DNA of 64,000 nucleotides from Naematelia aurantialba (GCA_021527695.1 JAKFAO010000010.1:186001-250000), one strand, 5' to 3'. Shown: positions 1-10,202, numbered from the stretch's first letter. Notes: generated by a model from the letters alone, not told the origin. A program made the numbers and translations.

Positions 1-233
1 GTTGAGCGTTTAACAGCCTGGGAGGAAGGGGAAAAGTCGTCGAGCAGGGAGATGGCGGAAGGAAGCGGCGCCGCGCCGGAGTTGGATGGGTGAGCGGTTG
101 TGCTGGGAGCTGAACTGGCAGAGGGAGGTAGGAGAGGCTTGAAGTATGAAGGAGGGAGGTCGAGCAAGGCCGAGATGTCTGCCTGGAGGTCTTGGCGGGT
201 GAGAGCGGTCGGGTTTGAGCTTGGTTTAGACAT
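1..233 (-). CDS. N-terminal fragment of an unidentified protein (runs off the window)
   Basis: An ATG at 233-231 on the minus strand opens a frame that stays open for 77 codons to the window edge. It begins MSKPSSNPTALTRQDLQADI, then SALLDLPPSYFKPLLPPS, then a Ser/Ala/Pro-rich stretch, then SAISLLDDFSPSSQ. The mix of a leucine-rich amphipathic segment followed by low complexity looks like a real N-terminus rather than a random frame. It is divergent from nothing: SFT2 ends at 464 on the same strand, so this gene lies downstream of SFT2 with about 230 bp between them. I do not recognise the family, and introns beyond the edge cannot be seen. Confidence 0.5.
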   Translation of the reverse strand, partial: MSKPSSNPTALTRQDLQADISALLDLPPSYFKPLLPPSASSAPSTTAHPSNSGAAPLPSAISLLDDFSPSSQAVKRS

Positions 234-463
234 GGTTTGTTATGGTGATGTGGTGCTGTGATGCAGGCAAAGACAACCGCCACGTCGAACAGATCCAACA
301 CTCGTGACACTAACGGGCGGAACTCGCCGCCCGAAGACCTAGCTACAAGGACGGGACGGTGCGGCGAGCAGCGACAGCGACGCATGGCAGATGGCGAGGC
401 ACTCATCTACGCTCTAGGATGCAACAGCCTCGCACCATTCGACATGCATACATGCGCTGAAAG

Positions 464-1656
464 CTAGATTGGCAACAAGCTCCCCATCCCACGCATGGCC
501 ATCTGCCCGCCAAAGCGCAACGTGGTGATCCCGCCGGGAAAGTACGCAGCGAGGTAACTCAACAGTGCGCCGACCTGTACAATGGCCGCGATGAGGGTAC
601 CGATCGTCGAGCGGAGGTATATTGCGAAGAAGAGGGTGAGGGCGAGGGAGGAGAAGTAGGAGAGGGAGAAGGGGAGTCGTTCTGCCGACAGGATGTGTTT
701 TAGGTCTGTGGTGTCCACGGGAGGTACCAGCAGATACAAGGAAGGAGTTTGGAGAAAGAAGAGATGGTAGATGGATAGATGGCAGACAGGTGACATGTGG
801 CAGGAAGGAGAGATTGAAAGAGGAGCGCAGAGGATCAGCATCACATGTCCTTCCTGTGGCAACTCACGGTTCCATGGCCCGTGCAGAATTGCAAAGCCCA
901 GCATGAAGAGACACGAGCCGAGGGTGAATGCAAGTGCGAACTTGCGCGGCTTGATCGCGACTGCAGGGAGTCAGCAGATGCCGGTCAATTCTCTGTTCGG
1001 GCAGTGGCATGACCGACTGGAGAGGACGTGGTCGACGCCGAGGGGACAGCTTTTGAGAGAGCATTGGAGCAAACATGTACGGCGATGAATGGCGAAGCAC
1101 TCACGCATAGGGAGGAAGAGGAAGGCTATTCCGAAACACGCCAAACCGCCTGCACAGCACGCCAGGAAGCCGAGGAATCTGACATGTCAGCTCGGGTTCC
1201 CGCAAAATCGAGGAAAGCTCACCGCTCCCATCTCTATGCGTGCCAAACAGGAGAAGCATGGCGATGTCGCGAGAAAGATGGTTGAAGCCGCAGAATAAGG
1301 AGGAAAGAGGAAAGAGAAAAGCCAAACGGGGAAAGAAGAAGAAGCAAACGGTGACGGGAACCAGCAACCTAGATCAGCAATGCCGCCTGCTTTACGTAGC
1401 CGTCGATTCGGTAACCTAGCGGGCTGAACAGTCCGCGACATACCGACAGCGCAAAATACGCTTCCTCCTCCTGACTCCTCCCCTCGTTCCGGAGTGGTAT
1501 GTACCCGCTGATCCCTGTCCACGCCCGGGAGAAGGGATTCGCAGCGCCATTAGCAGCGCCCGTCGCCGCAGCGGGCTGCGAGTCGTCTTGTACGGAATTG
1601 GCCCAGCGGAAACCTGATAGTTGTGACCGAAACGATTGCTGAGCTTGGGCCGACAT
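464..1656 (-). CDS. SFT2: Sft2-like Golgi vesicle transport membrane protein
   Basis: Five exons: 1656-1444, 1233-1223, 1178-1105, 960-868, 705-464; 210 aa. Sft2 proteins are small four-helix membrane proteins needed for vesicle fusion of endosome-derived transport to the Golgi. A hydrophilic N-terminus (MSAQAQQSFRSQLSGF) is followed by ALSRWERFLGFLACCAG, a helix ending in FLFLPM, then KPRKFALAFTLGSCLFMLGF, ILHGPWNHLKHILSAERLPF and a C-terminal AAYFPGG motif, all characteristic of the family. Exon 2 is only 11 nt (AGATGGGAGCG) and supplies the RWER junction. Donors and acceptors are canonical. The start is the first ATG in frame after stops in upstream splice phases; about 250 bp separate it from the divergent SDS3-like gene. 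Homology is clear from family motifs; function is inferred from the family. Confidence 0.85.
1223..1233 (-). other. SFT2: 11-nt microexon of SFT2
   Basis: On the minus strand the sequence reads TAG, then AGATGGGAGCG, then GTGAGC. Including these 11 nt links ...FALS to RWER-FLGF in phase; leaving them out breaks the frame between exon 1 and exon 3. Confidence 0.75.
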
Positions 1657-1905
1657 GCTGGTGACTATGACGGCTGTCGAGGCAGAGCAGTCACTGGAAA
1701 ACAGCGACAACGCAGCAACAACCGACGCATCGGCCAGCGCCTCGGTGACAACAGCAAGCACAAGGGTATGACGTGGCAAAAACCTAGAGAGCTTATCACC
1801 ACTTACCACGTGCTTCGGCTGGATGTCCTTGAGAGCGTACTGCACTCGCTCGAGGGCGCTGTACATCCAAACATTCCTGACCGCACCTAGCCTGGAGCGA
1901 GCGCC

Positions 1906-3410
1906 ATGTCGCGCCCGCAGCTTGCCGGCTCGTCAGCGGGTCCCACGATTATCCCCCCTCAACATGCCGAGTCGAAACGCGACAGGAAGCGCCGCGAGAC
2001 CGTTAACAAGATTGAGATGCTGCACGATGAGAGCGTGCGGAACCGTGACGAGTACGCCCTCATTCTCTCTCTAGTCTCCCCCTCCCTCGCGCTCCTCGCC
2101 CTCGCGTCTTTCTACCTCCCTCTGACCTTTCTACTGCGTATGCTGTGGAGTCACAGCGTACAACGTACAGTCAAGGTAGGATGGATGCTGATGCTCTTCT
2201 GCAGCAAGTTCTCGGCGCTGTACAAGGAATATCACAACGAGACCAAGGCGCTCAACATCCAGCCGCCGACGTCGGCGCGGTACCTCTTGCGCCTGTACCC
2301 ACATACCATAGAGCGTGATGCGCTGCTGGAAGCTGCTGAAATCGAGTATCAATACAAGTGCGTTCAAGTCGACACCCTTGCGTCACGTGCCATGTTGCCC
2401 TCCCTTGCACTAACTCACGAGAGTTGCATCTCCGCCCTTGGAATCTGCACGCCATGTTGTGCTGCTGGTCGCATTGCCTACTCTGCCATTCACGCGATTT
2501 ACGGCCGAGGCTGATGGATGTAGGGCCAACCAAGCCAAGAAAATGTACGAATCTGAGCGCGAGACGATAGAGGGGCAGTACTGGGATGCGAGGGATCAGG
2601 TGCGGCAGCGGCTGCTCTCCGCGATTGAGGAGCGGCGGCGGAAACTCCGCGAAGAAAAGGATGGAGGGGACGTCGTTACTGGTGAGAGAGCTCTTCGTTT
2701 CTCGCCCTTCCCGCGGGCTTTCTACACCTTGCCCCGAGCTTCGACTCCTTTCGCCGCAAGCCACGTCTCAGTTCCTTCTCCTAAAAACCGCTGTCCCCGT
2801 CCTCAATGGCATGCTGAGAAGCACAGATACACTGTTCGAGGCGCAGATCAAGCCGAGACCAACCCGGCGTCTGCCGTTCCGCCGCCCAGGGTCCTCGGCG
2901 TCTCTCAACTCGACGCCAAACCCATCATCTGTCCCTCTTCCCTCGGCTGGTCAAGCTGCTGCTGCATCTGCCTCTGCGCCGGCTCCAGACGAAGGCACAA
3001 AAACCAACGACCTGCTACTACACACCCTCCTCGCGCCCGCCTTGGCGACCATCAGCACCGACGATATCCTTGCGTCGCAGTCTTCATCGCTACTGGTGCA
3101 CCCGACTACGTCGGCGATCTCGGCGCAACCGGGTAAGCGCGGGCCGCGCAACAAGAATGACGATGCGAAAGACGTCGCTCCTGCCCCCGGAACGGTCACT
3201 GCCCTGGCTATTGCCAGTGGTCAGCAGGCGCCGGGGGACAAGGTCCCGGCAAAGGGGAGTAGGAACGCAGGCGCAAGCAGCCAGTGGGTGCTCGGCAAGA
3301 GTTTGGCAGAACTCAAGAAGATGGAGATGGCGACGCAGATCGAGATTGACGGCGATTGGGCCCGGATCCAGGGCGGTGGTGGAAGAGGGCGGCGCACGCG
3401 GGGTGAATAG
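1906..3410 (+). CDS. SDS3: Sds3-like subunit of an Rpd3L-type histone deacetylase complex
   Basis: Exons 1906-2051, 2205-2357, 2524-2681 and about 2761-3410; 368 aa. Sds3 family proteins bridge Sin3 and Rpd3 deacetylase in the nucleus. The N-terminus has the typical basic KRDRKRRE run followed by a helix (INKIEMLHDESVRNRD type), then KFSALYKEYHNETKALNIQP, a segment with RDALLEAAEIEYQYK and a charged coiled coil (ESERETIEGQYWDARDQVRQ, then EERRRKLREEKDGG). The C-terminal half is Pro/Ser/Ala-rich, with a final LGKSLAELKKMEMATQIEID element. The first three exon joins are well supported; the last intron (2682-2760, acceptor CAAG) is the least certain. Divergent from SFT2. Assignment rests on the N-terminal half; another Sds3/Dep1-like protein is possible. 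Confidence 0.65.
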
Positions 3411-3489
3411 CCGGTCGCTACTTGTTGCCTCAGCGCGTCGAGAGCCCCCAGTCTTGGCGCGGGGGCTGTCGACGCGGGCTGTTGGTTGC

Positions 3490-3597
3490 GAGGTGTGAGG
3501 TGTGAGGTGTGAGGTGTGAGGTGTGAGGTGTGAGGTGTGAGGTGTGAGGTGTGAGGTGTGAGGTGTGAGGTGTGAGGTGTGAGGTGTGAGGTGTGAG
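3490..3597 (+). repeat. Heptamer tandem repeat (GAGGTGT)n, about 15 copies
   Basis: The 7-nt unit GAGGTGT is repeated head to tail without visible errors for about 108 bp, about 80 bp after the SDS3-like stop codon. It is G/T-rich on the + strand but is not the usual fungal telomere unit TTAGGG. Confidence 0.9.
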
Positions 3598-4084
3598 TCT
3601 GGGAAGGGAGTTGGGACCCGAGTGTGGGGATGTGGGCGTTGGGTCAGTCACGGATGTCTCTTTTGGAGGTCCCCTAGAGGCGCTACAGGAGGTAGAGGGT
3701 GTGGCGCCAACGGCTTAAGTTAGTTGATTGTGACCGCATTGTCTGTATGTACATTTTGTTCACTGCGCTGTGTACTGTGCACCATAGTCTTGTGGCCAGA
3801 GATCGTCGCGTATAACCACGCCACGTGGAATCATTATTACCGGCTGTAACCGCTAGGCTGTACGTCCGGATTTTCTGGATTTGTCGAGTCGCTCGTGCAT
3901 GGACCTCGTCCACTTCATCCTCATCCTCACTTTACAGGTATATTCACAGTGGACAACACATCACCAAGGTCGTACAGCTGGCCAGGACCACCCCATCTCA
4001 CCTCCTGTAGCCGTGGTCTCTTTCTACGCCCTACGCCCCGACACCTCGCTGTTCTCCACTTGAGCTCGCTTCCCAGGCTGAAAA

Positions 4085-4141
4085 CTTGACGGCATAATCG
4101 GTGCTTGACGGTATAATCGGTGCTTGACGGCATACTCGGTG
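4085..4141 (+). repeat. Three head-to-tail copies of a 19-bp repeat just before the aminotransferase ATG
   Basis: Unit CTTGACGGCATAATCGGTG occurs at 4085-4103, 4104-4122 and 4123-4141 with one substitution in copies 2 and 3. It ends 4 nt before the proposed start codon at 4146, so it lies in the 5' leader or core promoter. A regulatory role is only an inference. Confidence 0.85.
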
Positions 4142-4145
4142 CAGG

Positions 4146-7102
4146 ATGGACGTAAACGTAAACGGGTGCAATGGGATCCCCGACGTGAATGGCTCGGTCG
4201 CGCCGACGACACAAGCGGGGACGCATCACAAGGGATATTTCCTCAGCGATAGGGCGCGTGTGAGCGAGATTGACGGTAGTGAGTCGCTTGGCTCTATGAG
4301 TGCTGTCGTGCCGGCGCGACATATCTGGCTCGAAACGCTTGCATTGAGTGCGCTTGTCACTCTGGCTTTGTGCTTTTGGGTCAAGGTGGAATCAGGGTGG
4401 CTCTGGCTCGCCAGGTCTCTTGCAGTCTGAGTGTCTTGCGTCGAGGTGTCATGTCTGTCGTTCCGCTGGCTCGCCAATGAATGCCTCTGCTTGACATTCT
4501 GCTCTCTTGCGTCAAGGGATGGGTGTGGCCGGATCGGGGCTGATGGGCAGTTCGTGGTCTGTTGAAGCACGAAACGCCCGGCGTGGTGTCGTTCGTAAGT
4601 TTCGGCTTGTTTCGACGCCCCGCCGTCCCTGCTGACATGTATGGCGCAGCTGTAAGACTTGCTCCTCCTGTGCCTCGAAGCATCCCATATCCAGAAGCAT
4701 CCCATATCCAGCAGTAATCCAGCCGCCTGTCGGCGCTAGCTCTTCGCCACTTGAACTCAACTCCAGCTCCACCCTCCTTCTCATTCCCATGGCCCAAGGG
4801 CAAGCTCCAACCTCATTCCCGTGACCCACAGCCCAGCTCAAGGACCCCATTCCCACGACCCAAATCAAGCCCAAGAATCCCGCCAAGGTCCAGAACCCAA
4901 CTCCCATGACCCAAAGTCAAGACTAAGCGAGCCGCTCACTTCATGTAGCGCCGGCAAGCCCAACCCCGAAACATTCCCATTCGAATCCATCGTCCTCAAC
5001 CTCAAACCCCCTCTCGCCAGCGTCACCGGCGCCAGCGACCTCCCCACGCAAATCGCCATTGAGGGCAACGACCTCGCCGAGGCGCTGCAGTATGGCCCTA
5101 CGCCCGGGCTGACGTCGATCCGCGGCTGGCTGGAGGACTTGCAGGTCTCTGTCCATGGACGGGAGAAGGGGGACTGGACCGTCAGCCTGGGCAGTGGCAG
5201 CCAGGATCTGATGAGCAAGGTGGGTAGAGTCGTTGGTCTCTCTCAGTGCAAGATCTTGGGAGAACACGGGGTCGCAGACGACCGTGTCGCAGTCGATAAT
5301 ACTGTCAAAGAGCGGGCTCTGAGGTGAAGTGCTAACCTTCACAGGGCTTCCACGCCGTGCTCAACCCTGGTGATCCGGTCCTGCTCGAGACTCCCCTCTA
5401 TGCCGGAGTGCTCCCTCCTCTGCTCAACCTCAACGCAGAGATGATTGGTAAGTTCACGAAGGCAACGACCCGAATGCCGCTAACAAACGCAGAGGTCGAC
5501 GTGGATGACGAGGGGCTGTCGGCTGTCAATCTCGAACGTATCCTGGATAACTGGCCAGAGGGGAAGAAGAAGCCCAGGGTGGTCTAGTGCGTGCGACGCC
5601 GTGGTCCCTATTCCTCGTTCCTCGTCCTCCATCATGCCTCGTCAACCTCGGCACGCCCACACTCGAGTCCATCCTCGAGCTCATCCTCGAATCCGACCCA
5701 CGCCCCATTCTGATCTCCCGTCTCCACCTACCCGAACGCTGCTGGACAAACAGGCTAATAGACGCAGCTGTTGTCCGGTCGGGTGCAACCCCTCGGGATG
5801 CTCGTCCTCTCGCCAACGCAAGCTCGATGTCCTGCGCGTTGCGAAGAAACACAACCTCTTGATCTTTGAAGGTACGTTCTTCATACGTCCTTCACCCCTC
5901 CCTTGTGGCTCCCTTGTGGCTCTCTTGTGGCTCCCTTGTGGCTCCCTTGTGGAGGACGTGCTTGCGTCGGTTCAAGCTGATCGTCAGATGACCCGTATTA
6001 CTATCTGACTACCAACCTGATTCCAAGCTACTTTGCGCTGGAGCAACAGGTCTTTCCAGAAGGCGGCCACGTTATTCGGTTTGACTCGTTTTCCAAGCTC
6101 TTGGCAGCTGGTATGCGACTGGTGCGTCTGCCGTCCTTGATCAACCATGCCGTCCTTGATCAACCACGCCGTCCTATCAACCATACCGTCCTTAATCAAC
6201 CATGCCTTTCTTGATCATAGAGCCACCCTTGACATCGATGCCGTCCTTCAACGGCGTCCTTTGATCCAAGATTGGTCAGCAAGCTCATGCCAGCAGGGAT
6301 ACGCGACGGGACCAACCGAGATCCTGCACGCGATTGACGTGAACACAGCTGGAGCGAATTTGCACACTTCGTCTGTATCGCAGGCGGTCGCATACGGGCT
6401 GCTCAAGACCTGTACGTTTAGGTTTACCGCTTGTCATCGCTTGCTCCGTCTCCGCGCTTTGCCAACTGAGCTGATACCTGCTTTCAAGGGGGCCAAGAGC
6501 AGTTCCTCGCCCACGCCGCAGCCGTCGCAGAATTCTACCGTGCCCGGCGAGCGCGCTTCGAGGCAATCGCACACAAACACCTTGACGGACTCGCGACCTG
6601 GGTCAGTCCTGTGGCCGGCATGTTCTTGTGGATCGACCTGAGCCCCGCGGGGATCAAAGACTCGTATGAACTTATCCGGCACGAAGCGCTGGCGAAAGGG
6701 GTGTTGGCTGTGCCTGGGTTTTCGTGAGTCAGCCTCGACGGGTTGCTTGAAATTCGCCTGCGAGAGGCTCGTCCCCGCCGCCTCAAGAGACAGTCGGACT
6801 CTGTTAGCTTCTGTTCCCTTCCCCGGACTGGCGCTGGGAGTTGTCATTTGGCAGCAAACTGTCACTTGGCTTCCCGTGCAAGTCAGGCGTCGACCATGTT
6901 GGGGCTCTGGTCTTGGCATGAACGGGTGCAGATGCAGCAGCCGGTGCATTACTGACGAACCAGGTTCTACCCCAACAAGCGGCAGTCTGCGCACGTACGA
7001 GTCAGCTTCAGCTTGGTCGACCTCGAAGTGGACGCGGAGACGGGCTTTGCGCGGCTGGCAGAGGCTGTGCGAGACAAACAAAAGCAGCTTGGGCTGGCGT
7101 AA
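4146..7102 (+). CDS. PLP-dependent aminotransferase, ARO8 / kynurenine-2-aminoadipate type
   Basis: Eleven exons: 4146-4278, 4551-4594, 4650-4651 (candidate 2-nt exon), 4949-5219, 5345-5447, 5493-5586, 5768-5871, 5988-6121, 6297-6411, 6489-6723, 6964-7102; 457 aa. Fold type I aminotransferases of this group act on aromatic amino acids, 2-aminoadipate or kynurenine. Landmarks in order: FLSDRAR, IRGLLKHETPGVVSF, LAGKPNPETFPF, LGSGSQDLMSKGFHAVLNPG, GCNPSG, FEDDPYYYL, the Schiff-base lysine in DSFSK (about K287), GYATGP, and a C-terminal SPVAGMFLWIDL and VPGFSFYPN. Substrate cannot be read from sequence. Several introns contain minisatellites (5900-5952, 6127-6220). Every join is in phase if the 2-nt exon is accepted. 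Confidence 0.85.
4650..4651 (+). other. Candidate 2-nt microexon (CT) of the aminotransferase
   Basis: Between a perfect intron (4595-4649, GTAAGT donor, GCTGAC branch motif, GCAG acceptor) and a GTAAGA donor at 4652 there are only two bases, CT. Joined to TTC before and C-GCC-GGC after, they give VSF-L-AGKPNP, the family motif, in phase. Without them the frame is broken or runs straight into TAA. Confidence 0.6.
5899..5952 (+). repeat. 11-bp minisatellite inside an aminotransferase intron
   Basis: About five copies of CCCTTGTGGCT, one with a C-to-T change, lie within the intron 5872-5987. Confidence 0.8.
6127..6220 (+). repeat. Imperfect repeat inside the next aminotransferase intron
   Basis: About five imperfect copies of CCGTCCTTGATCAACCATG with indels, within the intron 6122-6296. 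Confidence 0.75.
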
Positions 7103-7567
7103 GCGGTGGCGAGAGGCGGTGGCGAGAGATGGTGGTAGGCATGGTATGCGTGCCTTCATCATCTTGGTACGAGGACCCAAAGGTAGCGCTGAGGTCATAA
7201 AAGGTCGTTGACGACCGGTGAGGGTTTGGGGAGGTTCTACATGGGTATGGTATTTCTGATATGATCGGGTTTGGTTCGGCAGATCGCAAGATAAAATAGA
7301 CTGCATGACATGGGAGTAGTCGTTATGCTATCTTGGAGAGCGTAGTACAGCATGCATGCATAGCATACAGACATAGAGTTGGGCAACTCGACAGTTGATA
7401 CGGAAACACGGCATGCTCTTTGCCGTGGATGAAGATGACACATAGGCGCGCAGTACAAACTCCCGCGCCTAACGACCCCGGTCTCGCATGTTCAGCCAAC
7501 TTTTTCCACCTCTGCTCGCTCGTGTTTTTTCTGCCGCGAACCGGTGGAGGAGGTCGACTCCGGACGA
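7103..7567. other. Intergenic region
   Basis: No gene seen. It contains the 3' flank of the aminotransferase, a GCATGCATGCATAGC motif near 7350 and the promoter side of the next gene. Confidence 0.5.
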
Positions 7568-9668
7568 ATGTCCACTCGCAGTGCTCTACCACCACCAACG
7601 CCTGCTACGCCTGCTACGACCTCGTCGTCTGCGCGTGCTACCTCTACTGCCACGGCGGCACCGGCATCTCTGACAGCTGACGTGACAAAGCCGTCTCCCG
7701 CTGCACACGGCATACCGCCGCCTCGCATTTCTCCGTCTGCGTCTGCGTCTGTTCCTCACGCAGTCTCTTCCACCCTCCCCCGCCCTTCTCAGACCCACCT
7801 CGTCCCTCCAGTACCCACAACCGCCATCAGCGCTTCCGCTCCCTCGACCACTGGCCCAGTCCCAGGCGCCGTCCCCGCCTCCGCCGGCAACTCCGCCCCA
7901 GGCGCAAGCTCAAATGCCCCCCCTCCCCCGCCGTCTCTTCCTTCCGTATCGAATGGCCTATCCCCCGTCCCCGGCGTCTCGACGCTCAAGCGCAGGCGGC
8001 CAGACATCGACTCGTCCCTCGCCCTGACGCCTGAAGAGTCCATCATCGCCTCGGAACGCAGTACCGCCCTATCCCTTGCGCTGGCGCAGGACCAGCTCGA
8101 TACGCTCTATCCGTCTCCTGAGGGGCTGGGAAAGTTTGAGAGCTACGAGGATGTCATTGGGCGGCTGGTGCCGTGGCATATCTGGGGGTTTGGAGAGGGC
8201 GAGGGCGAGATGGAGGGCACTGGTGAGCGGGCAAAGAAGGCTGAAGAGAGGGGTGAGTTGTTCCGAGCCGCTGGGCAGGCTGTCTGTGGTTCTGTGGTCG
8301 CAGATAGTGTGTTGTGTGAGAGATCAGACTGGTTGGAGAACACGGATTGGTTCGAGTGATAAGACGGCTTGTGGGGTAGTTGACTGCCTGGGAACTCGGG
8401 TGACCGCCTGGCAAAGGATATACCAGGCTAGGCGAGTTAGAGCAAGGACGGAGCAGACTGTTTCTGATCATGTCGTCCCTTGCATACCTTCAAGTCTGGT
8501 CACGGTTGACCCCGCAGAACTCGTCGAATCGACCGGCCTGATCCGCCGCATGGCAGCCGTCAACAAGCGTTTCTGCACCCTCCGCCAACGCGAAGGGCGC
8601 CATCCCTCGCCTCTCCCCGTCCTCATCTCCCTCATCAACGACTCGACTGCCTCGGTACGCAGCGAGATCAGCGCTCTCAGTGCTCGGGTCAGCGCCGCCA
8701 AGGCGCAGTACGAAGGCATCGAAAGCCGGCGGCGAGAGGGCGAGCGCGTGCGAGCCGAGATGGAGCGGCGCAAGGCAGAGGCAGTGGCGGTAGCAGCTCA
8801 TGCCCAGGCGCAAGCTCAGGCTCAGGCTCAAGCTCAGGCGCAAGCTCAAGCTCAGGCGCAAGCTCAGGCTCAGGCGGCAGCTGAACGGGGCAGGCCGCGC
8901 GGCAGACCGCGAGGTCGTGGACGAGCTGGAACGAATCAGCCAGTCGTTACTCATGCCAGTGCAGCAGCGGCTGCTGCTGCGCCTGCAAATACAACCGCAA
9001 CTGCATCGACGGCCAAAACGCCGACCACTCCGGGCAGCCAAGCGCCTCAAGGGCCGGTTCAAATCACCGTTGCACTGTGAGTCGTCTTTCTTAGTATCAG
9101 TGTTCGTTCTTAGTGTCAGTGTTTGTGGCTGATTCGGCAAGGGGCATATTGCCGCAACTGATCCAGGCCGGAGTGCTAAGCAAGGCAAACGTCGCCGCGA
9201 ACAAGACCCCTGGTCAAGTCATCCGTGCGACAGAAGACAAGAAAAGTGCCGTGCTCTCCATGTACGTGTCTCATCACATCTGCAGGCAGATGGGGACAGT
9301 CCAGCTTCCCTTCAGCCAACTTGCCTTTAGGTCTGAATAGTGAGATCAGCGCTAATTTGTTGTTCAACAGACATCTGGGAGCATGTACACCGCCACAACT
9401 GGCCACACTGGCCCGGCTGCTGAATGTCAAGGCAGCAACGGATGACGGTGGCAAAACCACGTCGCCCGCTGCGAAGCAGCCCGGCACACCGACGGCTGCC
9501 AATGCCAGCACCAACGCCAATGCGCCAGTCACGCCGAAGGTATCTGGAAATGCGGGACCTACTGCGCCAGGATCCTCGTCCCAGGCGCAGGGGGGCAAGG
9601 AGGCCGGCAAGAGTGCGCAGGACAAAACTGAAAGCACTCTGCGGAGATCCACCAGAGGCGCAGCTTGA
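7568..9668 (+). CDS. GLTSCR-domain (BICRA-like) chromatin protein with Ala-Gln repeat and AT-hooks
   Basis: Exons 7568-8222, 8518-9076, 9142-9261, 9371-9668; 543 aa. The N-terminal 150 residues are Ser/Pro/Ala-rich. They are followed by LALAQDQLDTLYPSPEGLGK and SYEDVIGRLVPWHIW, which resemble the GLTSCR1 conserved region (a helix with DQ and P..TPF, then DA.RLLPYHV) found in BAF/SWI-SNF-associated proteins. Next come a charged coiled coil (ISALSARVSAAKAQYEG, RRREGERVRAEMERRKAEA), a run of Ala-Gln dipeptides, a GRPRGRPRGRGRAG AT-hook-like block, and a C-terminal part with LPQLIQAGVLSKANV and HLGACTPPQLATLARLL. Nuclear location is inferred. The first intron (8223-8517) is long and its acceptor is less certain. 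The family call is moderate; the reading frame itself is solid. Confidence 0.6.
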
Positions 9669-10202
9669 GTATTTAGAAGTGAGACAGCACGCTTCAGTGC
9701 TGTGCTCCTGTACTATACGAGCTTCATGCGACACATCATGTCCCACTAGACAGCATAGGCTCGCTTTGATTGCAGTTGTGCACGTCGGTGTATGATGTGC
9801 CGGTATGCGCGGCGATGTTATCGTGCCCGCAGATCTCCCACGGTCGCCCGCGGGTGTGACTATGTGCGCGTGAGATAATAGTCGCGCCTTTGCAATGTGC
9901 CCCACCGACCACTGTACATTTTCCCATCCCTCATCTTGACGACCCCTGGACACAGCAGGTCACCGCGGAGCATCGCTGCTCACCGCTACGCTTCACACGC
10001 AGCAGCGTCCGATTCAGTCCGCTGCAGACGACTGGAAAAGCGTGCACGGCGCACTTGGGCTAGACGATAACCTCCGGGCAAGGCGATAACAACAAGAAGC
10101 AAAGCAGGAGCAGGAGCACGAGCAGAAGCAGGTGCACGAGTAGCAGACCAAACACAAGCGAACGCCGAGCAGACCACGAACGCGAACGCTGTCGACGGCA
10201 CG
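9669..10202. other. Intergenic region upstream of the GDP-mannose transporter
   Basis: No gene seen. From about 10075 to 10200 the + strand is A/G/C-rich (GCAGGAGCAGGAGCACGAGC), probably 5' leader of the transporter. Confidence 0.5.

Larger units (their letters stand above)
3411..4145. other. Intergenic region between SDS3-like gene and aminotransferase
   Basis: No credible gene. It holds a heptamer satellite (3490-3597), a moderately AT-richer stretch and three copies of a 19-bp repeat directly before the aminotransferase start codon. Confidence 0.6.

Noticed and set aside
3490..3597. Heptamer array as a telomere or interstitial telomere
   Set aside because: Unit GAGGTGT is not TTAGGG-like and unique genes continue on both sides.
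4917..4948. Alternative acceptor at 4915-4916 that would avoid the 2-nt exon
   Set aside because: In phase, but it inserts 11 residues into the conserved SFLAGKPNP motif and removes its Leu; kept only as the main alternative to test.
6434..7306. 290-codon minus-strand open frame over the aminotransferase 3' exons
   Set aside because: The plus strand gives a complete aminotransferase with intact motifs in the same place.
8490..9188. Ser/Arg/Leu-repeat minus-strand frame opposite the Ala-Gln repeat
   Set aside because: Reverse complement of the coding repeat; no independent evidence.
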